NCBI RefSeq assembly: GCF_003130795.1
Contig: NZ_CP029352.1
Span: forward strand, 970,001 to 1,034,000
Origin: Azospirillum thermophilum
GTDB taxonomy: Bacteria; Pseudomonadota; Alphaproteobacteria; Azospirillales; Azospirillaceae
Direction: 5' to 3'
DNA length: 64,000 bases
Part shown: positions 29,845 to 41,447 of the stretch, piece after piece
Position numbering within the stretch: position 1 is the first letter of the stretch
Layout of the letters: every line of letters begins with the position of its first letter
Made by a program: the position numbers and the translations under genes
Notes under the pieces: model-generated
What the model was told of the DNA's origin: nothing
Database searches by the model: none
Seen by the model: the letters and a program-made list of their open reading frames with translations, nothing else

Positions 29845-30615
29845 CTACTCCACCGGAACGAAGCCCTGGCCCGGCTGAGCCCAACCGAGATGCTCCCCGC
29901 CGTCCAGCGCGATCATCTGCCCGGTGACCGCCGGGGCGTCGATCAGGAACCGCACCGCCGCGCAGATCTCCTCCGGGGTCGTGCCCCGCCGCAGCGGAGT
30001 GGCTTCCCACTGGGCGGTGAACTCCGCCTCCGTCTGGCGGCTGTTGCGCAAGGTCGGCCCCGGCCCGATCCCGTTCACCCGCACCTGCGGGGCCAGCGCC
30101 ATGGCCAGCGTCCGCGTCAGCGCCCACAGCCCCATCTTGGAGACCGTATAGGACACGAAGTGCGGGGTCGGGTTCCATACCCGCTGGTCCAGGATGTTGA
30201 CGATCAGCCCGCGCTCGCCCTCGGGCAGTTGCCGGGCGAACTGCTGGGACAGTACGAAGGGCGCCCGCAGGTTCGCCTCCATATGCCGGTCCCACGACCG
30301 GCGGGTGGCGTCCAGCGCCTCGTCCCGCTCGAAGACGGAGGCGTTGTTGACCAGCAGCCCGAGCGGGCCGAGCCGCTCCACCGCCGCCGGCACCAGCCCC
30401 TCGACCTCCGATTCGCGCTCCAGATCGCCGGCCACCGCCACGGCACGGCCGCCGGCCGCGGCGATCTCGGCCACCACGGCATCCGCATCGGCGCGGGACC
30501 GGAGGTAGTGGACCGCCACGTCCCAGCCATGTGCTGCAAGATCGAGCGCGATGGCCCGCCCGATTCGCTTGCCGGCCCCGGTGACCAGGGCCGCTTTCCT
30601 CTTGATCTCGACCAT
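29845..30615 (-). CDS. SDR family oxidoreductase, pteridine reductase-like
   Basis: 256 residues from ATG 30615; the longer frame to 30711 would overlap the divergent gene. Motifs are TGAGKRIGRAIA at the cofactor site, NNAS in place of NNAG, and YTVSK with the catalytic Tyr and Lys. The substitutions GKRIG and NNAS are typical of FolM/PTR1-like dihydropteridine reductases, but substrate cannot be fixed by sequence. The C-terminal GGEHLGW also fits this group. Divergent from the next gene with 64 bp between starts. Confidence 0.85.
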   Translation of the reverse strand: MVEIKRKAALVTGAGKRIGRAIALDLAAHGWDVAVHYLRSRADADAVVAEIAAAGGRAVAVAGDLERESEVEGLVPAAVERLGPLGLLVNNASVFERDEALDATRRSWDRHMEANLRAPFVLSQQFARQLPEGERGLIVNILDQRVWNPTPHFVSYTVSKMGLWALTRTLAMALAPQVRVNGIGPGPTLRNSRQTEAEFTAQWEATPLRRGTTPEEICAAVRFLIDAPAVTGQMIALDGGEHLGWAQPGQGFVPVE

Positions 30616-30679
30616 GGCGCCATAGGTACCCTGCGGCCGCCGCCGGTCAAGAGGCGAGGCGTGGGGAAGAGGGGCGGGT

Positions 30680-31495
30680 ATGCTGCGCGAGGCGTTCGAG
30701 TATCTGACCACCCCCTGCCCGCCGCTCGCCCGCCGATACGGCTATCTGGCGGAACTGGTGGCGCTGGGGGCGCGTCATCGCCGGCAGCGCCGGTCCTGGG
30801 CACCGCACCTCGCCGCCTGCCGCCACTTCGTGGCTGACGCCGCGGCCCGCGCGGCGCCGGGCGGCCGGGCGATGGTGGCGGGTTCCGGCCTGTTGCTCGA
30901 GGTGCCGCTGGCCGAACTCGCCGCGCGCTTCCGCGAGGTGGTGCTGGTCGACATGCTGCACGCCCGCAGCGTCCGGCGGCAGGCCAGGCAGTTCTCCAAT
31001 GTGCAGCTCGTCGAATGGGACGTCAGCGGAACGCTGCAGGCGCTGGATGCCGCGCTGGCCCGCGGCGGGCCGCTGCCCCCGGCAGACCGGCCGCCGCTGC
31101 TGCCCGGCGAGCGGTTCAGCTTCGCCATCTCCTGCAACCTGCTGTCCCAGATCCCCCTGCTGCCGCTCGACGCCATCGAGCGGCGGGCCCCCGCCATCCT
31201 GGATGCGGAGCGGCTGACCTTCGCCCATGCGCTCGGCCATGCCCACCTGGAGTGGCTCGACCGCTCGGCCGACCGCGCCGCCCTCTTCACCGACACCGAG
31301 AGCCTGTGGCTGCGCGGCGGCGCCATCGAGGAGCGCGAGGACTCCCTGTGGGGGCTGGAGCTGCCCGCCCCGGACGTCCAGTGGCTGTGGGACATCGCGC
31401 CGGCTCCCGAGCAGGACCGGCGGCTCGACCTGCGCCACAGCGTCGGCGGCTGGTTCGATGTCCGCACCGTGACGGCGGGCGTCAACCTCTGTTGA
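30680..31495 (+). CDS. Conserved unknown, methyltransferase-like fold
   Basis: 271 residues, cytoplasmic. The central stretch GGRAMVAGSGLLLEVP...VVLVDMLHARSVRRQ has the spacing of a Rossmann-like SAM-binding methyltransferase (glycine loop, then an acidic residue ending strand 2), followed by FAISCNLLSQIP at the usual motif IV place. The glycine motif is not canonical. The N-terminal 60 residues are Arg-rich helices. The ATG follows GAGGGG at good spacing. Function not recognised. Downstream is a small disordered protein on the same strand. Confidence 0.65.
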   Translation: MLREAFEYLTTPCPPLARRYGYLAELVALGARHRRQRRSWAPHLAACRHFVADAAARAAPGGRAMVAGSGLLLEVPLAELAARFREVVLVDMLHARSVRRQARQFSNVQLVEWDVSGTLQALDAALARGGPLPPADRPPLLPGERFSFAISCNLLSQIPLLPLDAIERRAPAILDAERLTFAHALGHAHLEWLDRSADRAALFTDTESLWLRGGAIEEREDSLWGLELPAPDVQWLWDIAPAPEQDRRLDLRHSVGGWFDVRTVTAGVNLC

Positions 31496-31534
31496 CCCGG
31501 TCACCACCGGGCCACACAGCAGGGAAGCCAGCGC

Positions 31535-32011
31535 ATGAGCAACGATCCGTCGAACAGCCGCGACGAACGCCCGATCCCGCTCGACATCCAGGACACCCGC
31601 GACGCTCCGGGCGTGGATGAGGAGAAGATGGGGTTCCAGCGCATCATCGGCCCCGGCGCCGACACCCCGGCCGACGAGGATATGCCGGGTCAGGCCGTCG
31701 GGCGGGACGCCGACGGCATGCCGCAGCCAGGCAACCCGCGCGACCATGAAGGATCGGGCATCGATCCGACGGCGGACGGCGGCCCCGCCACCCCGGCGAT
31801 CGGCCGCGACGGCGCCCAGGCGGGCGGCGGTCCGCATGTCGGCGGCACCGAGGGCGGCACCCATGGCGTGCTCGACCTCGGCACCAGCGCCACGGCCGGC
31901 TCCACCCGCGGGAGCGACGACCGCGACCGGCCGCAGCCCACGCCCGACACGTCCGACCGCATCATCGACGACCGCAACGTCTCGGTGGACGGCGGGCGCG
32001 ACCGCGCCTGA
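31535..32011 (+). CDS. Disordered acidic Gly/Asp-rich protein of unknown function
   Basis: 158 residues, almost all Asp, Gly, Pro, Arg, Thr and Ser with very few hydrophobics, so it is predicted to be disordered. No signal peptide, membrane helix or known motif. The ATG has AGGGAAG eight bases upstream. It starts 39 bp after the methyltransferase-like gene and may be co-transcribed. It could be a stress-related hydrophilin-like protein, but that is only a composition argument. Confidence 0.55.
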   Translation: MSNDPSNSRDERPIPLDIQDTRDAPGVDEEKMGFQRIIGPGADTPADEDMPGQAVGRDADGMPQPGNPRDHEGSGIDPTADGGPATPAIGRDGAQAGGGPHVGGTEGGTHGVLDLGTSATAGSTRGSDDRDRPQPTPDTSDRIIDDRNVSVDGGRDRA

Positions 32012-32158
32012 CGTCTTCGCCTCTTCAGCCGGGCGCCTCCTCGGGCGGGCGCCTGTACAGCCGGGCCGGCCGTCGGATAGCATGGGGCTCCCGCCGGGCC
32101 GGCAGATCGCCGGCTCGCCGGGAGGGTGCCGCCCCTCGCGGTGAAGACCGGATCCGAC

Positions 32159-32512
32159 ATGCGCGACGTCAGCGACAGGATAGCCGCCCGCCCGGTACCC
32201 GAAGATTACGGCCTGACCGCGGAGGACCTGCGGATCTGGTATTCGCCCGGCCGCGCCGGGGTGGTGCTCGCCCTGCTGGTCACCGCCGGGCTCGCCCTGT
32301 CCTACGCCATCGACGGGTCGCGCCAGTCGGACCCGTGGATCTGGGGCGCTGCGCTCGGCCTGCTCTACGGCGCCTTCTTCGGCGGTTTCGCCGGGCTGGG
32401 GGTGCTCGTCCTGATCCACTGGGCCGACCCGCTGGTCGGCCGCCTCTGGCCGGTCTACGGCCGCCTGCGCCTCTACCGTGACGCGCTGCAGGCGGCGCGG
32501 GAAACGGCGTAG
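32159..32512 (+). CDS. Small membrane protein of unknown function
   Basis: 117 residues from ATG 32159; a GTG start at 32126 is possible but adds a weak leader. Two or three hydrophobic helices are visible: residues 33-50 (VVLALLVTAGLALSYAI) and about 60-90 (WGAALGLLYGAFFGGFAGLGVLVLI). Charged tail with YGRLRLYRDAL. No recognised family. It converges on ftsH across a strong terminator. Confidence 0.6.
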   Translation: MRDVSDRIAARPVPEDYGLTAEDLRIWYSPGRAGVVLALLVTAGLALSYAIDGSRQSDPWIWGAALGLLYGAFFGGFAGLGVLVLIHWADPLVGRLWPVYGRLRLYRDALQAARETA

Positions 32513-32571
32513 CCGCGGCAGGCGGTCGCCGGCGACGATCCGGCGACGATCCGACAGGATCCGTCGAAACG

Positions 32572-32599
32572 AAAACAGGCGCCCCGAAGGGCGCCTGTT
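32572..32599 (-). terminator. Intrinsic terminator of ftsH, bidirectional stem
   Basis: Perfect 11-bp stem AACAGGCGCCC / GGGCGCCTGTT with loop CGAA (TTCG on the minus strand, a stable tetraloop). On the minus strand it ends in TTTTC, and it lies about 30 bp after the ftsH stop. It can also end transcripts of the convergent small membrane-protein gene. Confidence 0.85.
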
Positions 32600-32627
32600 C
32601 TCATCTGTCGTCGAAGCGGCCCGAGGA

Positions 32628-34568
<1,941 letters not shown>

Positions 34569-34652
34569 GTCACACGCCTTTCTGCGAACCCTGCGCCGTG
34601 CGGCGCGCCGTGACGGCGGCACCGCTGAAGCTCCCCGGGCACACTTTCCAGA

Positions 34653-36014
34653 TTAAATAATGCCGCGCCCTTCCGAAACAACCGTAAAAGCTGGTACTCC
34701 CAGCGGGACCCGGGGGGTGAAGGCTGCCGCATCCGCGAACGGCTCGCCGGGTCCACCGGCATAGGGGCCGGCACCGGGAAGCGGCGCCGCAACCAACCGC
34801 TCGCCGTCCCACAGGCCGGGCAGCGACGCGCGCACCGCCTCGTGCAGGGCCAGCCGCCTCGCCTCCGGTCTCCAGCCGACCACGCATCGCCAGCCATCCT
34901 CTCCCAGCCGCGCCACCGTCAGGCCGGCCACCCGCTCGGGCGCCAGGCGGACGGTGAAGCGGCGATCCCACAGCACGCCGCCGCCCGGCATGATGTCTAT
35001 ACGGTCCGCGACCAGCTCCGGTTCACGCGCCACCAGCAGTTTGCCGCGGTGCCGCAGGACCCGGCAGCCGGCCAGCGTCCGGCCCGCCCCTTCTGCAACG
35101 TCGGACAGCAGCCGCTCCAGCGCCTCGTCCCGCGGGGGATAGGCGGTACCTCCGACCGTCCGCAGGCAGGTGCCGAGCGCGCGCAGCGCCACCTCGTCCG
35201 GCGCCCGCTCCAGCGCCCGCGGATCGAGGAGGAGCCAGCCCTCCGGCCGGACCTCCGCCGCCACGGCGAGCAGCGCGGCGGCCGCCTCCTCCAGCGCGGC
35301 ACGGGCGCGGGCGGCGCGGCGGGCGGTGCGGGCGAGCCGGCCGGCGTCCAGCCCCTCCGCCGCCAGAACGCTGCCGACCGCCCGCAGACGGGCGCGGGCG
35401 AAGGCCGGGTTGCGGTTGGACGGGTCCTCCACCCACTCCTGCCCGCGCGCCCGGCAGGTGGCGACGAGACGGTCGTGTGGAACCTCCAGCAGCGGGCGGA
35501 TCAGCCGCACGGCCCCCTCCGCCCGCACCGGCGCCATCGCCGCCAGCCCGTCGATCCCGGAGCCGCGGGCGAGCCGCAGCAGCACGGTCTCCGCCTGATC
35601 GTCGCGATGATGCGCCAGGGCGAGGTGCAGGATGCCCTCGGCCGCACAGGCCTCGGCCAGCAGCCGGTGGCGGGCGGCCCGCGCCGCCTCCTGGATCCGC
35701 GATAGCGGCTTCTCCCCCTCCCAGCGGAGGATCCGATGGGCGATGCCATGGGCGGCGAGCCAGGAGCCGACACCGGCGGCCTCCTGCGCGGACCCGGCCC
35801 GCAGCCCGTGATCGACCGTCAGCGCCAGGATCCGGCCGCCCCGCTCCCGCGCCCAGTCCCCGGCCAGCAGAGCCAGGGCGAGGCTGTCCGCCCCCCCGGA
35901 AACGCCGACCGCCAGCCACGGCGCCGACTCGAAGGGACCGAGCCGGGCCATGCTGGCGGCGAATTCCTCCCGCGACAGCGGGGCCGGAGGCGAGGACGAC
36001 GTCAGGTCGGGCAA
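34653..36014 (-). CDS. tilS: tRNA(Ile)-lysidine synthase
   Basis: 453 residues. The PP-loop motif SGGADS is at about 39-44, followed by VDHGLR and HHRDDQAET, all TilS hallmarks. The C-terminal domain is present. It converts C34 of the AUA-reading tRNA-Ile to lysidine. The frame opens with a TTG at 36014 that overlaps the cpoB end by 13 bp. The ATG at 35951 has GGGAGG upstream, though about 13 bases away, and still leaves 17 residues before SGGADS, so it may be the true start. Confidence 0.92.
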   Translation of the reverse strand: MPDLTSSSPPAPLSREEFAASMARLGPFESAPWLAVGVSGGADSLALALLAGDWARERGGRILALTVDHGLRAGSAQEAAGVGSWLAAHGIAHRILRWEGEKPLSRIQEAARAARHRLLAEACAAEGILHLALAHHRDDQAETVLLRLARGSGIDGLAAMAPVRAEGAVRLIRPLLEVPHDRLVATCRARGQEWVEDPSNRNPAFARARLRAVGSVLAAEGLDAGRLARTARRAARARAALEEAAAALLAVAAEVRPEGWLLLDPRALERAPDEVALRALGTCLRTVGGTAYPPRDEALERLLSDVAEGAGRTLAGCRVLRHRGKLLVAREPELVADRIDIMPGGGVLWDRRFTVRLAPERVAGLTVARLGEDGWRCVVGWRPEARRLALHEAVRASLPGLWDGERLVAAPLPGAGPYAGGPGEPFADAAAFTPRVPLGVPAFTVVSEGRGII

Positions 36015-36904
36015 TTCAGGCGACGGCGCTCCGTATCGGCCCGGCGCTTCACGCTGGCCGAGGCGTCGGGGAACTTGGTCATGAGCTGGTTGTAGGCGGT
36101 GCAGGCGTCCTTCTTCTGGTTGAGCTGCTGCAGCGACATGCCCAGCTTCAGAAGATTGTCGGCCGCCTTGGAGTTCTTCGGATACTTCGACACGCCCTCG
36201 GCGAAGGCCTGGGCCGCCTCGGCGAACTTGTTGCGGACGTAATAGGACTCGCCGAGCCAGTACTGGGCGTTCCCGGCGAGCTGGTGCCCCTTGTTCTTGG
36301 CCAGGAAGTCCTGGAAGGCCTTCTCCGCCTTGTCGTAGTCGGCGTTGCGCAGCAGCTCGAAAGCGTGCTCGTACTGCTTCTCCGGGCCGGCATTCGACGG
36401 CACGGCAGCGACCGCGGCGGTCTGGGCAGGCTTTTCCGGCGCCTTGTCGGCCGGCTTCTCTGCAACCTTGTCCGCGCCCTTGGCCGGCGCCGAGCCCTTC
36501 GACGGGCCGAAGGCGTCGCCGCCGCCGCCCGACCCGAAGGCACCACCACCACCCGCGCCGCCGCCCTTCGACTCGAGCTCCTTCAGGCGGAAGTCGATGT
36601 CGGCGTTCACCCGCTCCAGCCGGTCCTTCATCTGCGAGACCTGGTAGCTGGTCTCCTCGAACTTTCCGGTCAGCTCCGAGATCGCGCGCTCCAGGTGCTG
36701 CAGGCGGATCTCCATGTCCGCGGCGAGCGACGGGGAGGCCTGCGCCACCTCGATCCGCCCGCCCTCGACCGAGCCCCCCAAGGCGGCCACCTGGCTCTCC
36801 AGCCGCTGCAGCCGCTCGACCTGACCGCTGGTCTGGGCAAGGGCGGTGCCGCCGGTCAGCATGGTGCCGAGCAGCAGGGAAGCGAACATCGTGGTCTTGG
36901 TCAT
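36002..36904 (-). CDS. cpoB: Tol-Pal associated periplasmic coordinator (YbgF)
   Basis: 300 residues. A signal peptide (about 1-23, ending ALAQ) precedes a coiled coil (QVERLQRLESQVAALG and EIRLQHLERAISEL). A Gly/Pro/Lys-rich linker spans about 114-165, and tetratricopeptide repeats fill the C-terminus (AFELLRNADYDKAEKAF, AQYWLGESYYVRNKF). It works in the periplasm with TolA and the peptidoglycan synthase PBP1B. It is next after pal in the tol-pal operon order and runs into tilS. Confidence 0.94.
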   Translation of the reverse strand: MTKTTMFASLLLGTMLTGGTALAQTSGQVERLQRLESQVAALGGSVEGGRIEVAQASPSLAADMEIRLQHLERAISELTGKFEETSYQVSQMKDRLERVNADIDFRLKELESKGGGAGGGGAFGSGGGGDAFGPSKGSAPAKGADKVAEKPADKAPEKPAQTAAVAAVPSNAGPEKQYEHAFELLRNADYDKAEKAFQDFLAKNKGHQLAGNAQYWLGESYYVRNKFAEAAQAFAEGVSKYPKNSKAADNLLKLGMSLQQLNQKKDACTAYNQLMTKFPDASASVKRRADTERRRLNCPT

Positions 36905-37044
36905 GCGTCAGGTCCTGTCCGGGCGCGCGCGGTGGAGGCGCGAAACTGCCGAAGCAAAAAGGCGAAACGATGACCGCTGTTTAGCAGAAGAACCGGCGGC
37001 TTGCACCCGCCCGCTTGCACCGGATTTACCCTGCGTAAACGAAA

Positions 37045-37075
37045 ACGCCGCCCCGGAGCTGGTCCGGAGCGGCGT
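37045..37075 (-). terminator. Intrinsic terminator after pal
   Basis: 13-bp stem with one G-U pair (ACGCCGCTCCGGA on the RNA side) and a 5-base loop, followed on the minus strand by TTTTC, 26 bp after the pal stop. It separates pal from cpoB, which may therefore rely on read-through or its own promoter. Confidence 0.8.
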
Positions 37076-37100
37076 CCTCGAACCCGAGCGGGTCCCGGCG

Positions 37101-37574
37101 TCAGTTGACGACGGTCACGCCACGGCGGTTCTGCGACCAGGCGGCCTCGTTCGAGCCCGTCACAGCCGGACGCTCCTTGCCGTAGGACACGGTGCTGACG
37201 CGGCTGGCGGAGACGCCGTTGGCGACCAGGTAGTTCTTCACCGAGTTGGCGCGGCGCTCGCCGAGAGCCAGGTTGTACTCGCGGGTGCCGCGCTCGTCGG
37301 CGTGGCCCTCGACGGTCACGGTGACCTGCGGGTAGGTCTGCAGCCACTTGGCCTGGCGGTCGAGGGTGGCGCGGGCCTCCGGCGACAGGTCGTAGCGGTC
37401 GAAGCCGAAGAAGACGCGGTCGCCGACGTTGACGACGAAGTCCTCGGCCGAGCCCGGCTTGACCTGCGACTGGGCGGTGCCGGTGCCGGCGCCGGCGCCG
37501 GCGTCCTTCGGGGTGGATTCGCAGGCGGCGAGGAGGGCCACGGCGGCGGCCATGGCGATGTACTTGAACTTCAT
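37101..37574 (-). CDS. pal: Peptidoglycan-associated lipoprotein
   Basis: 157 residues from ATG 37574 (AGGGGG upstream; the longer frame to 37598 is not needed). Lipoprotein signal with lipobox LLAAC and Cys at about residue 18, then a Gly/Ala-rich linker and an OmpA-like domain (FFGFDRYDLSPEA, VEGHADERGTREYNLALGERRA) with the Asp and Arg that bind diaminopimelate. It anchors the outer membrane to peptidoglycan and cycles with TolB. Confidence 0.95.
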   Translation of the reverse strand: MKFKYIAMAAAVALLAACESTPKDAGAGAGTGTAQSQVKPGSAEDFVVNVGDRVFFGFDRYDLSPEARATLDRQAKWLQTYPQVTVTVEGHADERGTREYNLALGERRANSVKNYLVANGVSASRVSTVSYGKERPAVTGSNEAAWSQNRRGVTVVN

Positions 37575-37727
37575 GTTGGTTGACCCCCTTGAGATCACGC
37601 AAATGTTGAAAACAGCCGGATACTTCCCGCGAGAGCTGCCGGTTTCCGCCAGACCCCGACGAAAACCTGAACGACCGGCCTATGTCTTGAGCGTTGCTCT
37701 CGCGGGCCGCAAAATAGGGCTACTCCA

Positions 37728-39080
37728 CTAGGGAATCAAGGGCGACCATGCAGGATCGGATGCGTCAAGCGGCGTTATCACACGACGCTCGTTGGCGCCC
37801 GTGACGTCGATCGTGTACAGCTTGGCGTTGCGCCCCCGGCCGTCGCCAGCGGGCAAGTCCTTGAAAAACATCAGAACACGGCCGTTCGGCGCCCAGGTCG
37901 GACCCTCGACGTGGAAGCCCTCGGTCAGCACCCGCTCGCCCGTCCCATCCGGACGGATTACGCCGATTGCAAAGCTGCCCCCACGCTGGCGCGTGAACGC
38001 GATCAGGTCACCGCGCGGCGACCACACCGGCGTGCCGTAGCGGCCCTCGCCGAAGCTCAGCCGCTTCACCCCCGACCCGTCGGCGTTCATGATGTAGAGC
38101 TGCTGGCTGCCGCCGCGGTCCGACTCGAAGACGATCTTCTGGCCGTCCGGCGAGTAGCTCGGGGCGGTGTCGATTCCCGGCGCGTCGGTGAGCTGGGTCT
38201 GGCGGCGGGTGCGCAGGTCCAGCGTGTAGATGTCGGTGTTGCCGTTCTGCGCCATGCTCATGACGACGCGGTTGCCGTCCGGCGAGAAGCGCGGCGCGAA
38301 GGTCATGCCGGGGAAGTCGCCCAGGACCTCCTGCCGGCCGGTGTCGATGTTGAACAGGTACACGCGCGGCTTCTTGTTGAAGTACGACATGTACGTGATT
38401 TCCTGGGTCGTCGGCGAGAAGCGCGGCGTCAGGACCAGCGTCTGCCCGTCGGTCAGGAACTGATGGTTCTCGCCGTCCTGATCCATGATCGCCAGACGCT
38501 TCTTGCGGGCGTTGGCCGGGCCGGTCTCCGAGACGTAGACGATGCGGGTGTCGAAATAGCCGTCCTCGCCGGTCAGCCGCTTGTAGATGGCGTCGGCGAT
38601 GATGTGGGCGATGCGGCGCCAGCTGTCGGTCGTCGCGGTATAGGACAGCCCCTGCATGTACTGGCCCGAAGCCACGTCCCACAGGCGGAAGTCCACCTTC
38701 ATGCGGCCGTCGCCGGTCGCGGTGGTGCTGCCGGCGACGAGCGCCTGGGCGCCGACCGCCTTCCAGTCCTGGTAGCGCGGCTCGCCGGTGCGGAGCTGCT
38801 CGGGCGTCTGCAGGAAGCCGCGCGGGTCGAGCGGGCGGAACAGGCCGGACCGCTCCAGGTCGGCCGAGACGACCTTGGAGATGTCCGCGCCGACCTGCGC
38901 CTCGCGCCCGCCGGCCCCGGCGAAGCTGGTGATCGCGATGGGCAGCGGTTCGACCACGCCCTTGGTGATGTCGATGCGCACCTCGGCGCGGGCCACCGGC
39001 GGGACGGCCACGCCCAGGGACAGAAGCACCGCGCCGGTCCAGCCGGCGAGCTTCAGAAGAAGCCTCGTCTTCATCGTCAT
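37728..39080 (-). CDS. tolB: Tol-Pal system protein TolB
   Basis: 450 residues from ATG 39080, just after the tolA stop. The signal peptide is about 1-32 (ending VARA). An N-terminal alpha/beta domain starts VRIDITKG, and a six-bladed beta-propeller has repeated FSPDG / YSPDG / [10 protein letters not shown] blocks. It is the periplasmic partner of Pal and TolA. The order tolQ-tolR-tolA-tolB-pal is conserved. Confidence 0.95.
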   Translation of the reverse strand: MTMKTRLLLKLAGWTGAVLLSLGVAVPPVARAEVRIDITKGVVEPLPIAITSFAGAGGREAQVGADISKVVSADLERSGLFRPLDPRGFLQTPEQLRTGEPRYQDWKAVGAQALVAGSTTATGDGRMKVDFRLWDVASGQYMQGLSYTATTDSWRRIAHIIADAIYKRLTGEDGYFDTRIVYVSETGPANARKKRLAIMDQDGENHQFLTDGQTLVLTPRFSPTTQEITYMSYFNKKPRVYLFNIDTGRQEVLGDFPGMTFAPRFSPDGNRVVMSMAQNGNTDIYTLDLRTRRQTQLTDAPGIDTAPSYSPDGQKIVFESDRGGSQQLYIMNADGSGVKRLSFGEGRYGTPVWSPRGDLIAFTRQRGGSFAIGVIRPDGTGERVLTEGFHVEGPTWAPNGRVLMFFKDLPAGDGRGRNAKLYTIDVTGANERRVITPLDASDPAWSPLIP

Positions 39081-39082
39081 GG

Positions 39083-40210
39083 TCAGAACATATCCTTCGG
39101 GTCGAAATTGAACACGAAGTAGCGCCACTCATCGTAGCGGTTGGGTGTGAAGTCGCTGGCGAACTCGGTGATCGGCAGCGGGCTCGCCCGCTTGACCGCG
39201 CGCAGCGCCGCGTCGGCCGAGGCCCGGAAGGCCTGGTCGGACATGTAGCGCGAGCGGTGCTTCTCGTCGATGTAGGCGTTCAGGACGCTGCCGTCCTTTC
39301 CCACCTCGACGTGGATCGTCACCTGCATGTCGCCGGCATTCTTGCGGCCGGGGTCGAAGTTCCAGTTCTTGCCCACGGCGCCGCGGATGCCGTCGACGGC
39401 CCGGCCGGAGGGCTTGAACGGCTTGTCCGGACCGGCGACCGCCTTGGCGGCGCCGGACGGGGCCGCCGCCTGCTGGCTCGGCTTCGCGTCCGCCTTGGCG
39501 TCCGAGGCCTTGCCGTCGGGCTTGGCGTTCTCCGACGACTTCAGCTTGCCGACGTTCTTCAGCAGGTCGGACAGCGGATCGGCGTTGGCCGTCTGCTTTT
39601 CCGGCTGCTTGGCAGGCGCCTTCTCGGCCGGCTTCTCCGGCTGCTTGGCCGGTTCCGGCTTCTTCGGCTCGGCCTTGGGCGGTTCCGGCTTCTTCGGTTC
39701 CGGCTTCGGAGGCTCGGGCTTCGGCGGTTCCGGCTTGGGCGGTTCCGGCTTGGGCGGTTCCGGACGCGGCTCGTGCTTCGGCTCCGGCGGCTTGGGAGTC
39801 GGCGACGGCTCCGGAGTCGGCGGGGGCGGCGGAGGCGGGGGCGGAGTCGGGGCAGGCTTCGGCGGCGGGGTCGGCTCGCGCGGCGGCGGCGGGACCTGCG
39901 CCACCTTGGGCGGTTCCGGCGTCTTGGGCGGCGGCGGGGGCGGCGGCTGCTCCTCCGGCTCGTCGTCCGGCGGGGTCGGCGCCGGCGGGCTCGGCTTGGC
40001 CTCCGGCACCGGCGGGCGGGCCGGCGACGGGGTCGGCTTCGGCTCGCCCTTGTCGACGCGGGCAGCCTGCGTCACCTCCCCCACATCCACGATCTCGATC
40101 GGGATGGAGGGCGGGATCTCCAGCTTGCGATCGCTGGGCGGCATGCCGAGCACGAACAGCGCGACGAGCGCGACGTGCAGCACGGCCGATGCGATCAGGG
40201 GTCTGCGCAT
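39083..40210 (-). CDS. tolA: Tol-Pal system protein TolA
   Basis: 375 residues. One N-terminal membrane helix (about 5-22) anchors it in the inner membrane. A long Pro/Lys/Glu-rich periplasmic stretch (about 55-230) contains repeats of PKPEP and KKPEP. The C-terminal TonB/TolA domain (from about 285) has [16 protein letters not shown]. It transmits proton-motive force from TolQR to the outer membrane. Alphaproteobacterial TolA often has such a Pro-rich rather than Ala/Lys helical middle. It ends 3 bp before tolB begins. Confidence 0.92.
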   Translation of the reverse strand: MRRPLIASAVLHVALVALFVLGMPPSDRKLEIPPSIPIEIVDVGEVTQAARVDKGEPKPTPSPARPPVPEAKPSPPAPTPPDDEPEEQPPPPPPPKTPEPPKVAQVPPPPREPTPPPKPAPTPPPPPPPPPTPEPSPTPKPPEPKHEPRPEPPKPEPPKPEPPKPEPPKPEPKKPEPPKAEPKKPEPAKQPEKPAEKAPAKQPEKQTANADPLSDLLKNVGKLKSSENAKPDGKASDAKADAKPSQQAAAPSGAAKAVAGPDKPFKPSGRAVDGIRGAVGKNWNFDPGRKNAGDMQVTIHVEVGKDGSVLNAYIDEKHRSRYMSDQAFRASADAALRAVKRASPLPITEFASDFTPNRYDEWRYFVFNFDPKDMF

Positions 40211-40226
40211 GGGATGCTCGCCTGCC

Positions 40227-40706
40227 TCAGCGCGCCTGCTTGGCGCCGACGCGCGGGCCGCCGGCCGTCGGGCCGTTCGGCATCTCCGCGACGAGGCCGA
40301 CCTTCTTGAAGCCGGCGGCGCTCATCGTCCCCATGACCTCCAGCATCTTGCCATAGGCGATCTTCGCGTCGCCACGGACCAGGATGCGGGCCTCGGGGTT
40401 GTTGTTCGTCACCGCGATCAGCAGGGCGACCATGTTCGACAGCTCGACCGGGGTCTCCTGCACGAAGACGCGGCCGTCGGTCTGCACCGTCACGAACAGC
40501 GGGTCCTTCTGCTGCTCCAGCGGGGCGGCGTTGGTCTTGGGCAGGTCGACCGGCACGCCGACCGTCAGCATCGGGGCGGCGACCATGAAGACGATCAGCA
40601 GAACCAGCATGACGTCGATGAACGGCGTCATGTTGATCTCGGCCATCGCGCGGTACCCGCGGCGCTTGCCGCGGCCGTGGGCCTTGCCGGCGAGTTGTGC
40701 GGCCAT
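40227..40706 (-). CDS. tolR: Tol-Pal system protein TolR
   Basis: 159 residues. One membrane helix near 28-48 ([18 protein letters not shown]) carries the conserved Asp of the proton path, and the periplasmic part includes [20 protein letters not shown]. It is the ExbD-family partner of TolQ. It sits 1 bp after the tolQ stop and 16 bp before tolA. Confidence 0.95.
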   Translation of the reverse strand: MAAQLAGKAHGRGKRRGYRAMAEINMTPFIDVMLVLLIVFMVAAPMLTVGVPVDLPKTNAAPLEQQKDPLFVTVQTDGRVFVQETPVELSNMVALLIAVTNNNPEARILVRGDAKIAYGKMLEVMGTMSAAGFKKVGLVAEMPNGPTAGGPRVGAKQAR

Positions 40707-40707
40707 G

Positions 40708-41442
40708 TCAGGCGGCTCCCCGCTCCTCGAGGTGGCGCGACAGGATGGCCGAGAACTCGCCGGCGAAGGTCTCCAGCCGGTCGGCGTAGCGGCCGAGGTC
40801 GGTCGAGAACTTGTTGTAGGACAGCACCGCCGGGATGGCGGCCAGCAGGCCCATGGCGGTGGCGAACAGCGCCTCGGCGATGCCCGGCGCCACCACGGCG
40901 AGGCTGGTGTTGCCCGAACCGGCGATGGAGGTGAAGGAGTTCATGATGCCCCACACCGTGCCGAACAGGCCGATGAAGGGGGCCGTCGAGCCGACCGAGG
41001 CGAGGAAGGTCATGTAGCGTTCGGCGCGCGCCATCTCGCGGCCGATGGTCACCGCCATCACCCGCTCGACCCGCTGCTGCAGCGATCCCTTCATGGTGCC
41101 GGCGATGCCGCGGTCGGCGGCGTGGCGCCACTCGCGCATGCCCGCGGCGAAGGTCGCCGACATCGGGTCGGTGGGGCGCTGGCCGATGCGGTCGTACAGC
41201 GCGTCCAGCGAGCCGCCCGACCAGAAGCTCTCCTCGAAGGCGTCCGCCATCGCGTTCAGCCGGCGGATGCGCATCATCTTCTCGATGATGATCGCCCAGC
41301 ACCAGACGGACGCGACCAGCAGCATCAGCATCACGATCTTGACGATCATGTCGGCCTGCCAGAACAGGCCCCAGATCGTGATCTCGGCAGCGTGGCCGGC
41401 GGCGGCGTTGCCGACGAGCTGGGCGGTTTGTAGGGTCTCCAT
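40708..41442 (-). CDS. tolQ: Tol-Pal system protein TolQ
   Basis: 244 residues with three membrane helices of the ExbB/TolQ family. Helix 2 and 3 regions [21 protein letters not shown] and [21 protein letters not shown] carry the conserved Thr residues of the proton channel. It forms the stator with TolR. The operon upstream neighbour is ybgC, 5 bp away. Confidence 0.95.
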   Translation of the reverse strand: METLQTAQLVGNAAAGHAAEITIWGLFWQADMIVKIVMLMLLVASVWCWAIIIEKMMRIRRLNAMADAFEESFWSGGSLDALYDRIGQRPTDPMSATFAAGMREWRHAADRGIAGTMKGSLQQRVERVMAVTIGREMARAERYMTFLASVGSTAPFIGLFGTVWGIMNSFTSIAGSGNTSLAVVAPGIAEALFATAMGLLAAIPAVLSYNKFSTDLGRYADRLETFAGEFSAILSRHLEERGAA

Positions 41443-41447
41443 CGCGG

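Noticed and set aside
39660..39790. Short direct repeats that could suggest a CRISPR-like or repeat array
   Set aside because: They are codons for the Pro-Lys-Glu repeats of TolA; repeat unit size and lack of spacers exclude CRISPR.
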